The notes: a model not told the origin generated them from the letters alone. A stretch of DNA of 64,000 nt from Uloborus plumipes (GCA_038373865.1 JAXGGA010001075.1:1-64000); one strand, 5' to 3'. Counted from the first letter of the stretch, positions 22,202-32,982 are shown. Translations and numbers: made by a program.

Positions 22202-22719
22202 TCGTAAGATTTGTGCAAAATTTTACACGTGTCATGTCTGTCACAAAACCTTGTCACGTCTGTCACACTAATATATATTTTATAATAATTTACTATTCAT
22301 AAATTTCTCAACATTTTTCTTTCTGTTTGGCAGATTCAAATCATACCTTGATTCCCAAAAAAAATGCTGGACTTGAAATGCATACAAATTAAGAGCAAAT
22401 TGCAGTACTATATAGTCACTTAGAATCTGCGTCGCAATTCTGTCTGGTCTGTCACGACAGGTTTTAACCCAACAAATTAAAAGTATTTTCTTTTAAAGTT
22501 AAATTTTTGTGTTTTTTATGACAAAGGCATATGTTTACATCAATCCATGGCATTTTTTTTTCTTATCAATTATTATTTACTATTTTAAAATTAGCAAAAA
22601 AGGTGTCTGACGTCATGTCTGTCACAAATGGAATTTACCAGTAGCTCTTTTTGCCATAGCTTTCTGGCATACAATCGGCTCATACATTTTTACATCTTCG
22701 TAACACTTGCATTTGTTAC

Positions 22720-22882
22720 AAAGATGTTTAAGCTTGATTTTTCTCTTATTTTCTTCATTTTCTGGCCAATATCTTCGTGGTTCAATTGTGGTTTCAAGCT
22801 TTGATGGCACAGGAATTCGAAAAAATCCAAAGGGCGTAAGAATAAACTTAGCCACTCTGGATTCTGTTCCTTCTGTAAGTTT
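22720..22882 (-). pseudogene. Degenerate duplicate of the LTEEEKFSGAKFILTP exon
   Basis: Minus-strand acceptor GTGTCTTTTCAG/AAACTTACAG. The frame reads KLTEGTESRVAKFILTPFG, matching MELTEEEKFSGAKFILTPLD in unit 2. The downstream part is shorter and out of step, and the donor equivalent reads TTT/GTAACAAAT, a weak site. Transposon C lies about 80 bp beyond. Probably a broken paralogue. Confidence 0.45.
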
Positions 22883-23775
22883 CTGAAAAGACACAAGGCA
22901 GACATTACATTGTGTCTTAACAAAAGAGAAAAGCATTTAGGGTACAAAGAAAAGCAAAGTAATTTGGTTAAAAATGAGATGAGCTTTAGCTACTGAACTA
23001 AGAGCCATTTCGTACTTCATACAGTGATCCCCTACAGCGATTAGAACACCACCTCATATGACGCGGGGGGTAGATGATAGCTGATATGCTAGAAGCTGCC
23101 ATCTTTTGAGCACATGCCACAGTTTTTTTTTTTTTCGTGATGTTCCGTCATCGCCCAAAAATTGCCTTGGTATAGCAAGTAATGGCGGAGAGGATGCAAT
23201 AGGTGACAAAAATTTGAGAAAAATGTTGTCCTATATAGTAAATAATGTTTTTGCAGTGAAATAGTAACAGAACGGCTCTGTGGAATCTCCTCTCTCCCCC
23301 TCTGTTAAAACTTACTTTGAAAATTTAAAATGAAATTTTGTGTTCAGCTATGAAGTAAATTTGTCATTGCTGTGGATTTATGAGGGCAGTTTGTAAACTA
23401 AGGTTCCCAAGGCCTTGAGACGAGAAAAACGCTGTTACTGGGATTTGGGGGAGGGACACCACTCCCCCCTTGCCTCTCCCCCGGTCTTGACTGTACTGAA
23501 TGTTGAGAAATACATTTTTTTGTCACCATCAGGGTTTGTGTGCTGTCCTGTCTCGCTATTTAGCTGCATACTTTCTAATTTAAGACATACGAATTACGCT
23601 CTTTCCTTTTATTTTCTAAAAAACAATGAAAGAATTTAGCACTCTGCCAAGTTGGATTTCCCTGAATCCATGATGACATGGATTTTTTCAAAATTCTACT
23701 GTGCTGGGTTGAGAAATTTACAGATTGCCATGCAGCATCCGAAATTTCCGAAAAAAGAAGACTTTGATTTATAAT

Positions 23776-24422
23776 CATGGATGCAAGACCTTCCGTCTCA
23801 GGACAGATTTCTGTCTTGACAAAATCGCCAAGACGGACCATGGGACGGAAAAAAATCGATCTCATTCCTTCAATATTTACTTCCAAAGAAAACAAAGCTG
23901 AAGGGAATATAAAATCAGATTTCTTAAAAGTACATTTTAATCATTATTCCAATCCAAAACTATTTGTATCAAAGCCTTTCTTTCTCTTTCTGAATAAACG
24001 AACTGCAATGGCATAATTCCTTTGTCGGTGTTGATTCTCTTCGACCCCATCCATTCCCTTCCCTTACCTTAATTTCATCAAATATGACCTACAATTTCGT
24101 TTTTTGGATTTCATTTTCTGTGCCTCGTCCTCTAACGTCGTCAAAAATTGTCCCACCTTATCCTAATATCACTGAACATCGTCTAAAAATAGGTTTTTTG
24201 AACTAAAGTCTCGATAAATCTCCCCCTCCCCCACTCAATTACTATACTTAAAACAATGATCTTACTGCTAAAAGTAAAATTAAGCCTCCCCCCCCCCAGT
24301 TTAGATATTTTAATGAACAATATATGTTTTTTTTTTTGGTTTATTTTCTTGGGTATTCATGGGGGGGGGGGGGAGTCTCAAATATTTTCCGTCTTGGAAG
24401 CATGGCCTAACTTGCACCCATG
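23776..24422 (+). mobile_element. CATGGGTGCAAG element, copy 2
   Basis: Ends CATGGATGCAAG and CTTGCACCCATG. Perfect 8-bp duplication TTTATAAT (23768-23775, 24423-24430). Unit 1 has the unoccupied TTTATAAT at 18563-18570 in the same context, which defines the insertion exactly. An 8-bp duplication and ends starting with CA suggest hAT. No transposase. Confidence 0.88.
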
Positions 24423-24599
24423 TTTATAATCTCCGGTAATTAAAATAGTAGAATTATGTAAACTAGCTATGATGAAAATTGAAAAATTACGATTCTATCA
24501 ATACGTGGTTTGATGGTCAGTTCACTGGCGTTAGGGAGAAGTTAGGACATAGATCTAGATAGATACGCTCAGTTTTTAATAATATAAGATCATCCAACC

Positions 24600-25186
24600 T
24601 TTTGAATAAGATGTTTTACATTTATGATGTTTACTATACTCTGTCAAGAGGCAAGCAACTAAAATATCATTTTATTTTTCGTTTAAATCATGAAGCTGAA
24701 AAGTTTTAAACAAAATTCTATGTTCTTTTAGAGTGACAATTGTCAATATGTTTAAGAAAGTTGGAATTTATTTTAGCCTCTACTATTTTTAGTTAACTTA
24801 TTTTATTTTCGTATATTTTTATGTCGATTCTTGCAAGATTATTAATTTGTCTTAATTTTGAAAAAAAACTAATTTTCAATCACTTTTTTTTTACATTTTT
24901 TTTTATTTAAAAAAAAATTCCCTTTCAAAATGAAATATTTTTCAATTTTCTCTCCCCCCCTTTCCGTATACAAATTTTTATATGAGTCTGCTAACATTCA
25001 AGAAACAGTAAATGCATATTTGACTTTCAATTTAGTATGTTATTTATTACATTGTATGATAGCAAAAATCAATAACACATGAATTGTAAGAGATATTTTT
25101 TGAAATATTTTGTTGAAAAATGTCTTTTAACTGGAAAACATTCCTTAAAAATTGAAATAAACTCCTTAAAAACTCCTTACATTTAA
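24600..25186. other. Unassigned AT-rich stretch
   Basis: Low-complexity T- and A-rich sequence, no coding or repeat-end signal. Confidence 0.4.
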
Positions 25187-25266
25187 ACCTCCTAGCGGCA
25201 GGATACTCCCACTCTGTTAAATGCTGTAGAACAGCACGAGTATACTCGGGCTTGCCGCCAGGAAGG
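25187..25266. mobile_element. 80-bp TTAA-flanked MITE
   Basis: Flanked by TTAA (25183-25186, 25267-25270). Imperfect inverted ends ACCTCCTAGCGGCAGG and, reversed, CCTTCCTGGCGGCAAG. TTAA targets are used by piggyBac- and Kolobok-type elements. Very short and non-coding. Confidence 0.6.
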
Positions 25267-25342
25267 TTAATTATTAAATTTGAGTATGGGAACCATGTTG
25301 AAGTTAAAACTGTTAAAATTTAATTACATGTAGGTGAATTAA

Positions 25343-25618
25343 CCTTTTGGATGCAGGCTATTCCTATAGAAGTTTTCCTTTCGAGAGGGACGGTACAACT
25401 GTTGAACCGTAGATCTTTTTTCCTCCGAATATGGGAAGGCGCAACGGCAAGCACTTAAGTTTTATGACTTCAGTTCGAATACAAAACCATAATCCCCAGT
25501 AAGAGGGTACGAAATCTTGGAAAAATCCCCGTTCCAAAGGGTAGAAGCGAAGATTTCAACCCCGTCCTCAAAGAAAAAGACTAGCGGTACAGCATGTGTA
25601 CCACCCGGTTCTGAAAGG
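25343..25618. mobile_element. 276-bp TTAA-flanked MITE
   Basis: Flanked by TTAA at 25339-25342 and 25619-25622. Ends CCTTTTGGATG and, reversed, CCTTTCAGAACC. Unit 1 has a single TTAA at 19003-19006 in the same context (GGTGAATTAAGCACA), i.e. an empty site. piggyBac- or Kolobok-mobilised, by inference from the target. Confidence 0.7.
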
Positions 25619-25763
25619 TTAAACACAATCTATACACAAGAAATTTTATTTTAATACTTAATGTAATACATAATTTTTATTCCTCAGTTATATTACTAAA
25701 CAAGGATATTAGGAAATAACAAGTGGGAAAGCTGAGCTTATTTTTTACTACAAATCTTATTAC

Positions 25764-25961
25764 CTTAGCGTTATTATCTATAGCTTTTTTTCTCTTAGCT
25801 TTCTTGCTTCCTGTTAACTTCCTCTTTGTTGTTTTTTCAAAATTTTCCGTTCGGGTAATGATTGTCATTTCAGGTTCTGATGACTCAGCTATTTGAAGTG
25901 GGTCAAGGGGCGTTAGAATAAACTTGGCCCCACTGAACTTTTCTTCTTCTGTAAGTTCCAT
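25764..25961 (-). CDS. Probable coding exon of an unknown gene (unit 2)
   Basis: A 198-bp segment (66 codons, phase 0 at both ends). Acceptor CTCCTTTCAG/ATGGAACTT and donor CTAAG/GTAATAAG on the minus strand. It encodes MELTEEEKFSGAKFILTPLD, an acidic middle, then a Lys/Arg-rich tail (TTKRKLTGSKKAKRKK) resembling a nuclear localisation signal. A conserved minus-strand ATG frame at 26110-26186 (MAVSSISAIIDPLRLMRGY) lies upstream in both units and could be a first exon or an unrelated repeat. No function recognised. The exon could belong to a host gene or to a repeat family. Confidence 0.45.
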
Positions 25962-26337
25962 CTGAAAGGAGACAATGTGGACATTAACAAAAGAGAAAAG
26001 CATGTAGAGAACAATACAAAGTACAAAGAAAAGTGAAATAATTTGGTTAAAAATGAGATGAGCTCTAGCTACTGAACTAAGAACCATTTCCCATTTCACA
26101 CAGAGATCTCTATAGGCAACAGTGATTAGAATACCCCCTCATTAGACGCAGGGGGTCGATGATAGCCGATATGCTTGACACCGCCATCTGTGGAGCCTGG
26201 AGCGTATGCCACAGCTTTTTATTTTGCTTGATGTTCTGCCGTCGCCCAAAATTGTCTTGGTATATAGCAAGTCGTAGCGGAGAGGATGCTATGGCCGACA
26301 ATAGGGGCGACAACAGTTTGAGAAAAATGTTGTCCTA

Positions 26338-27878
26338 CACTAGGTGGCCAAAAGTATCTGGACACTTTCAAAAATTCATTCTTACATATAACTCGAGAAA
26401 TAAGTGATCAATTGTTCTTTAACTTTAGTCATACAAAATATAGACTTCACCGAACATTTCCAAGTTGAAATTAAATTACCCTTGCATTTGGGGGACGACA
26501 AGAAGGGGGTTGAAAAAAAAACCGCTTTTTGACCATAACTCTTCGAAAATAGCTCGGAATAAGCTATCAATTTCAGTAATTAATTAGCATACTATGTATA
26601 ATTACTGTACAAATTTTTATGAACGTACCACTCTTACTTCTGAAGATATGAAACATTTTTGAAAAAACGGCAATTTTATTTGAAGGGTTTTTGCTCATAA
26701 CACGCAGAGTTTTTGATCAAACCTTATCACAACTTCAGGAAAGATGACAAAATACAAGAGGAAGAACATACTAAAACGGTAAATAAAAATATTAAAAATT
26801 CGATGAGATATGAACGTTAAAAGGAAATAATTTTTCACGGCGCATGCGCGAACGACAGAAATTTATAACTACAAAAATATTTTACCCTGATTTATACTGC
26901 ATCTTATAAAAAAAGTTCCAGTTGAATATTATGAAAAATGAAAAAGATATCAGCGATCTAGTGAGCTGTATTTCATTCATTTCGCAGACAATACATAAAT
27001 AGTGAGGGTCTGTCCACAAAGAGCTATTTTTAAATTAAAGGTTATTGCGTTTCAGAGGGTGTCCGGATACTTTTGGAAACGTACGTATAAGGTCTTTTTG
27101 GCCGAACAGACGAAATGTGACTTCTATGCCGAATATAAATTTTCAAACTGTATACAATTTAACATTGAAAAAAAAAGATTGATTGTCACCACACTATTTG
27201 TGGACAACCCCTCACTATTTATGTATTGTCTGCGAATGAATGAAATACAGCTCACTAGATCGCTGATATCTTTTTCATTTTTCATGATATTCATTTGGAA
27301 CTTTTTTTATAAGATGCAGTATAAATCAGGCTACAATATTTTTGTAGTTATAAATTTCTGTCGTTCGCGCATGTGCCGTGAAAAATTATTTCCTTTTAAC
27401 GTTCATATCTCATCGATTTTTTAATATTTTTATTTACCGCTTTAGTATGTTCTTTCTCTTGTATTTTGTCATCTTTCCTGAAGTTGTGATAAGGTTTGAT
27501 CAAAAACTCTGCGTGTTATGAGCAAAAACCCTTCAAATAAAATTGCCGTTTTTTCAAAAATGTTTCATATCTTCAGAAGTAAGAGTGGTACGTTCATAAA
27601 AATTTGTACAGTAATTATACATAGTATGCTAATTAATTACTGAAATTGATAGCTTATTCCGAGCTATTTTCGAAGAGTTATGGTCAAAAAGCGGTTTTTC
27701 TTTCAACCCCCTTCTTGTCGTCCCCCAAATGCAAGGGTAATTTAATTTCAACTTGGAAATGTTCGGTGAAGTCTATATTTTGTATGACTAAAGTTAAAGA
27801 ACAATTGATCACTTATTTCTCGAGTTATATGTAAGAATGAATTTTTGAAAGTGTCCAGATACTTTTGGCCACCTAGTG
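26338..27878. mobile_element. 1.54-kb foldback element with Tc1/mariner-type ends
   Basis: Ends CACTAGGTGGCCAAAAGTAT in both orientations, flanked by TA. Unit 1 shows the empty site CCTATATAGT where this copy has CCTA, then the insert, then TATATAGT. The arms (26338 to about 27025, about 27195 to 27878) are near-perfect inverted copies. The 170-bp spacer holds a third end-like word, GTGTCCGGATACTTTTGG. The same 62-codon frame appears at 26382-26570 (-) and 27646-27834 (+) only because of the palindrome. Confidence 0.88.
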
Positions 27879-28036
27879 TATATAGTAAATGTTTTTGCAG
27901 TGAAAGAGTAACAGAACGACTCTGCGGTATCGTCTCTCCCCCTCTGTTAGAACTTACTTTGAAAATTTATTGCGCTTGCATAAAATGAAATTTTGCGTGT
28001 TCAGCTGTGAAGTAAATTTATGTCATTGCTGTAGAT

Positions 28037-28984
28037 ATACGAGGGTTGTTTGTAAACTAAGGTTCCCTAGGGCCTTGAGACGAGAAGAACACTGTTACTG
28101 GGATTTGGTGACACTGGCGCGTAGCTCGGCTTCTCCTCTCTGACTTCACCTCTACTGCAATGCTCAGTTTTATCCTGGCAGCCGTTAGAGATGGAGTCCC
28201 ACTTGTTTCTCCCACAAATTGCGAATTACGTTCTGTGATTCCTTTTTTAGGAGCAAAAAACACTGCACCAGTAGACATTCATTCCCAATTGGGTGTGAAG
28301 TCATCAGAGAAAAGTATATGAGCTTGCAACAGGTGCTCAAATGGTGCAGCGAATTCAAAGATGGATGTCCATGGCAACGTTTTGGATTGATCATTGGTTT
28401 TGTACTACTTATAAATCACCTCTTTTCAGACTCCTTAGTGAAACCTGTACCTTTTTATCATTTTTTTTCTTATTGGCTGGTTTCCTATTGAACGAATTTC
28501 TAATAGAAAACCAGCCAACAAGAATAAGAAATGATAAAAAGGTATAGTCTTCAGTGAGGAGTGTGAAAAGAGGTGATCTATAAATAGATCACTGGGTGGT
28601 AATGGGTTAAGTGGGAGAAGCAATGGTGAGAAATCAATCCGTACAAGTTCGAGACCTCTGTAAGATGATCCCTAACGTCAAATATCACAAAATTTTGTCC
28701 AGTGTTCCCAATATTTCAACAGACCATTTAGGTAGGTCAAAGTTTCGCGGCGCGGTGGGAGAGCTTTGAGATTCAGATATAAAGAAAGTTCTACACCCCA
28801 TACAAAAAATGCATTGATTTCAATGGTGATAATGTCAAAAAATAAGATAGTCTAAGCATTCAACTCCAATAAACATGTTTTCCCTTCAGAAAACTATTGG
28901 GAGCCTGATTTTATAGACAACCCTAACCGTCCAAACGGTAGGTGCGGGGGACCTCAGGGTGTCAAATGTCAAATAGACAACCCT
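28037..28984 (+). pseudogene. Degenerate mariner-like element
   Basis: Ends TACGAGGGTTGTTTGTAAAC and, reversed from the right, AATACGAGGGTTGTC. Inside, the frame near 28315 reads KYMSLQQVLKWCSEFKDGCPW, a recognisable N-terminal helix-turn-helix part of a mariner-type transposase. A later fragment near 28624 reads AMVRNQSVQVRDLCKMIP, matching the segment that normally follows. The two are separated by a 180-bp hairpin insertion (28405-28588). Catalytic domain lost; many frame breaks. Confidence 0.65.
28405..28588. repeat. 180-bp hairpin inside the mariner relic
   Basis: Arms of about 85 bp: ATCACCTCTTTTCAGACTCC pairs with the reverse complement of GTGAAAAGAGGTGATC, and TTATTGGCTGGTTTCCTATT with its opposite. 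The loop is about 10 bp around GAACGAATTT. Probably a small foldback MITE. Confidence 0.65.
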
Positions 28985-29081
28985 CGTATTAACGCAACCA
29001 ATAGTGGCGGATTTACAATATCATAAATGCAAATAGCTTTGAAAAAGACTTAATAATGCACGTGACGCAATTTGTTACAGT

Positions 29082-29345
29082 GGAATTCGGTTAATTGAAT
29101 CAGTGGTTTATTGAATCTATCGCTTTATAGCATCAAATCGTCAAAAACAGAACAATGTCCATCGATTGAATCAAAACCATTTAGAACAAACGTGATTCAT
29201 ATAAGCCGCAGTCACTGTGCTTAGTTTCTAGGTCATCTGTGTGTGTAAACAGCAATATTTTTTAGTTGTTTTCAACCAAAAGAAACTTCTCGGGTGTTAT
29301 TTTTTCAAAATGATTTAAAAAAAAAATTCCTATTCTGAAATTGAA
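29082..29345 (+). mobile_element. pogo/Tigger-like left end, partial
   Basis: Starts CAGTGGAATTCGGTTAATTG after TTA, a style typical of pogo-group ends (TA target), followed by ATTGAATCTATCGCTTTAT. The right end was not found and no transposase was recognised. Confidence 0.35.
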
Positions 29346-31105
29346 ATGACCATAAAACATTGCATTTAGGTAAAATAAGTCATAAAGAATCACCTGATGA
29401 CAGTTACTCAATTTCGTTAAAAAATGTAGATACGATTTTTGCGCTTAACATGGCAGTATGTGGCATTTGCAATTCTTTTATTATTCAGGTATGAAAAGGA
29501 ACCCTTTAAACCAGGGGTGCCTAACCACCGGCCAGAGCTGCTTGGCGATGTTCTGGCCAACTAGTTCATTTAGTTTTTCCTTGTGGTGAAAAATAATTAA
29601 TATTTTTGTCCAACACACTTTTTTTTTAATTAGAGGGGGAAACAAAAAGGAAAAGAATTTTTTCAAATAATTTTTAAATTGCGCATGCTAAATAAAAATG
29701 CTGTAAAATTCATTTGGAAAAATTTTTTATTGCTTTGAAATGCAAAAGTATAGACCTGAAAATTTCAATTTTCAATTACTAGCCAGTTAACAGTAGACAC
29801 TTATGGCTTACAAGGCACTAATTCAGCAAACCTAATTATTGTGACAGTAACAACCACAACATGAAAAAGAAACCCCATTTTGAAAAACACATTTACTTAA
29901 ATTTCCTGACTGTCAGTGATAGAGAACTTTGTGACCATCACGCATAGCATATTTCATGTAACTTTAGATCAAAATAAAATATATTTTAGTTTTGAATAGT
30001 GGGTAATTCAGCATTTAAGTATTTACATAGATCAAATTCGATTTTTTTTTAATATGATGCTTCTTCAATGGGGCCATTCCAAGGAAAACATACATTTGAA
30101 AACAGACAAAGTGACAGTTCATATAATTTATAAAAAATAATGCGTGAAGAGGGGCTATGATCAAAATTTTGTTATTTAAGAAGTCAAATGTATTTTTGAT
30201 TTCTTAAGCAAAAAAAAAAAAAAAAATCATTATCTTTTAAAATCATTGCCTTTTAAATGAAACGTGAGCTGTCACCTACAGAACAAAATGGCAGCTTTTC
30301 TGTGAAGCAGCCCAATAACTGATGCACAAATAGGATTGGCAGGATTTTTCATGTCATCAAAATGCTTGTTATAATAGTTTGTGTGCTAGTAATTGTTTTA
30401 TTTAATGCAATACAGTTGCTGCTGAACTATCTTTTTAACTTTTTCCATTTTTAAACAAGCAAATATGCATAATCTTTTAAATTTGAGCATTTCTGTGTAA
30501 AATTTTTTGCAATTGGATTTTATATAATGTAAAGTTTTCTTTTTCTTCTAGCATTTGCTTTTTTAAGGAAATGCTTGCTTGAGGACCTAATGCTTTTACA
30601 TCTCACGTATACACCCTCTGCCTATATATGTATTACAGTTCAAGTTTTAAAAAGAAAGCGTTCGGAGGTAAGGTCTCTTTCTATCATTCTTCCCCTTTCT
30701 TTGTTTTTACCCTTTTAAAAATTATTTATTGAGAATTTTCATGAAAAATAGTTCTGGCTTGTCTTGGGAAAAACTTTTTGTGTTTTAAGATTTGTGTGCA
30801 TTTTTACTGCATCAAAGTGAAACATATGCATTTTTGAAGTTAGTTTTTGTAACTTAAGAAATTCTATAATTTATGCTTAATATGTATATTAAATATATCA
30901 AAGAGGGGGGAGGAGATCATTCACAACAGGGGTGCCCATCCCCCCCCCCACCCCAAGCTCAATGGCACAAAATCTGTCCCAAAAATTTTCTCAACTGTCT
31001 TTGCTTTTAAATTAGGTAAAACAAGACACTTTTCCAAGTCCCAAACTGTCAGTCAAATTCACATTATTCGCTTTTATTTAATGAATCAGTTAATAGAAAT
31101 ATAAT
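29346..31105. other. Unassigned stretch
   Basis: Two words starting CAGGGGTGCC (29512, 30926) in the same orientation look like hAT-type ends without partners. TACAG/TTCAAGTTTT at about 30644 with GGAG/GTAAGG at 30668 could bound a 29-bp micro-exon, too weak to call. Confidence 0.35.
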
Positions 31106-31135
31106 AAATATACAGTGAACTGAATAAAAAATATA

Positions 31136-31693
31136 CAGTGAACTCTCACTTATATGCTGCCTCATTTATACGCCTTTTTCACTAAAACGACGATTTTGAA
31201 TGGTCCCAGCACATTCCATAGCAAAATAATGATAGTATCATTCGTTTATCCGTCGTTCTAAAGATAAATATTTCACTTATGCACCGAATTTTCCCAAAAA
31301 TGTAAAAAATTTAATTTATTTTCTTTAAAAAATAAGCATGTTTCTTCACTTTTCTCTTAAATCTTTCGCCTTTATTGCTCATGGAAGGCATTTTTCCCCC
31401 ACGAACTAGAGTTCAGAGAGGGACAATTATCCATTATGCATCCTTTTAGAGGGAACAGTTTGTAATTAGGTATGCTACAATTTTTGTTTTCTCTTTATCA
31501 TTGTAGTTACGTAGTAGCAATTGCCACACTGTAGTAATAAGTCCCTTTTCTATAGAAACATTCTTATTCATTCTCTCATAAGAACCCATGTTGCGTTTTA
31601 GTCCTGTAAATAGGTTTGTTCACTTATGTCTCTCTCACTTATACGCCTATTTCTATTGGTCCCTTGGGCCGGCGCATAAGTGAGAGCTCACTG
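31136..31693. mobile_element. pogo-like MITE, TA target
   Basis: Ends CAGTGAACTCTCACTTAT and, reversed, CAGTGAGCTCTCACTTAT. Flanked by TA (31134-31135, 31694-31695). 558 bp, no transposase. Internal ACTTATACGCC-type words recur. A stray extra CAGTGAACTGAATAAA copy lies just left of it at 31113. Confidence 0.75.
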
Positions 31694-32194
31694 TATTTAA
31701 TAAAATCAAGAAATAGATTTGCTTGAGATAAATAAGTTATAGCAAATGAACTGTTTACATTTAAGACAGTAACTATAAGTACATACAAGCAATAGCATTT
31801 TATGATAAATTGAATTAAAAAATTGAGTTTTATGATAAATATTACGAACAATCGTTGCTCCTGTTCATAAGTTTAGCGTAATACTCTGAATTTCAAATTT
31901 GAGCATTGTGACTACCCGATTTGCGGGATTTGCTATCTCGACGGAATTTCAAATCATGCATTAATCCCAGCTAAAACACTGATTAAATTAAATATTTCAG
32001 GGCATTGTGAGATTAAAAAAAATTAAATTTTTGCAGTCACTTTGTGAGATTAAAAAAAAACAAATAAACAAGAAGGATAGATGAGTTTTGTCAAGCTCAC
32101 CTCCCCCTTCCCCCAATATACAAGGATCTATGAATACAGAGATTGAGAGAGTAGATCCAGCCTTTAATTTAGAAGGGAGTCATTACTAGCTCTA

Positions 32195-32240
32195 AGCCCC
32201 AAAGCAGAATACTTAGTGATGTTCTGCGACGCAAAATTAT
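32195..32240 (+). repeat. CCCCAAAGCAGAATACT repeat
   Basis: CCCCAAAGCAGAATACTT then GTGATGTTCTGC. The same wording occurs at 38250-38300 and inverted at 60827-60866. Fragment of an unidentified dispersed family. Confidence 0.45.
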
Positions 32241-32266
32241 TTGCCCAAAATTGTTCTGCAAGACAG

Positions 32267-32982
32267 ATTTCAAAAAACCTATTAACACTACATAAATTTG
32301 GCATTTGTTATCTAAAAATAGAATAATGAAGCTATATTTTTCTTATGAAATAAGGTATAATTACGTATTTCTAAAACTTAAAATTGTCATGTAAATTCTG
32401 TCCGGAGTTTTTTCAAACAGTCCCCTGCAACAAATTCAAAGCTGCAATACGAAAAATCTATAACTTTTGCAAATTCTTTTTGGCATGAAGTTTAAACTAA
32501 TCAGTGTGAATTTGCCGAAATCGCTGAGAACGGTGTTGAAACGCTACTTTGCTTAGTTTGAGCGCCACATTTGTGATGAAAGTATGCATCAGGGTCGTTG
32601 CGAAAACAGTCCTCTGGGACGTGATTTTATCAATGTCACTTAATTTAATTATAAAACGTATTAGTTATTATGTCCACGATTTGTGCCCAAATTTATAGGT
32701 AGTCTCGTAACTAATAATGTTCCAATAGTTTTGCAGATATTACGCAACAATAAAGAACAAAAACACAGTCACCTGGCACAGTCCCCTGCCAAGTTATACT
32801 AGGCGGGGGACTTATCCCCTATCATGATTTATCAGAAAAACACAAACTTCAATTGGCCCTCTTTCAAGCCAAAGTAATAGATTCATTTTCTGAGCAATAG
32901 TATTATAATTATACGAGCATTTCAAAAAACCGTGCCCGGACAGATTTCGTGTGAAAAATGACGAGTTTACAGAGAATCACCC
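32267..32982 (-). mobile_element. Inverted partial copy of the GGGCGATTCTCTG element
   Basis: Reverse complement of 33104-33814 with few changes, ending in GAGAATCACCC at 32982. It is truncated at its outer side where the CCCCAAAGCAG repeat begins. With the complete copy it forms a 1.55-kb palindrome around a 121-bp spacer (32983-33103). Confidence 0.8.

Larger units (their letters stand above)
19073..22639 (+). mobile_element. Autonomous-looking DNA transposon C, TSD AGTA
   Basis: Left end GGTCAATTCCAT; right end, reverse-complemented, GGTAAATTCCAT (11 of 12). Flanks are AGTA at 19069-19072 and 22640-22643. The word TGTCATGTCTGTCAC or close variants occurs at about 19432, 19597, 22231, 22249, 22437 and 22612, all in one orientation at both ends. 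It encodes one intact protein (20071-22089) with a likely 5' UTR intron. A 4-bp duplication, a single gene and about 3.6 kb fit Sola-like elements as I remember them; other 4-bp-TSD groups are not excluded. Confidence 0.85.
18366..23450. repeat. Tandem segmental duplication, unit 1
   Basis: Begins TAAGACATACGAATTATGC, matched at 23581 in unit 2. Matching blocks are 18366-18720 with 23581-24590, 18961-19072 with 25300-25740, and 22640-23450 with 25760-28105. Unit 1 carries the 3.57-kb transposon at 19073-22639. It lacks the CATGGGTGCAAG element, the 276-bp TTAA MITE and the foldback element found in unit 2. Empty sites are TTTATAAT at 18563, TTAA at 19003 and CCTATATAGT near 23229. Confidence 0.8.
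23581..28105. repeat. Tandem segmental duplication, unit 2
   Basis: Second copy of the block starting at 18366, with about 130 bp of unrelated junction (23450-23580). It contains insertions absent from unit 1: 23776-24422, 25187-25266, 25343-25618 and 26338-27878. It lacks transposon C. Both units end inside a mariner-like end (TTTGTAAACTAAGGTTCCC), so the duplication breakpoint lies in or near that relic. Confidence 0.8.

Noticed and set aside
26382..27834. Identical 62-codon frames on opposite strands
   Set aside because: Again the two arms of a palindrome (26338-27878), not a conserved gene pair.
30644..30667. Micro-exon between TTACAG and GTAAGG
   Set aside because: Too short to judge; splice-like words are expected by chance in this much AT-rich DNA.
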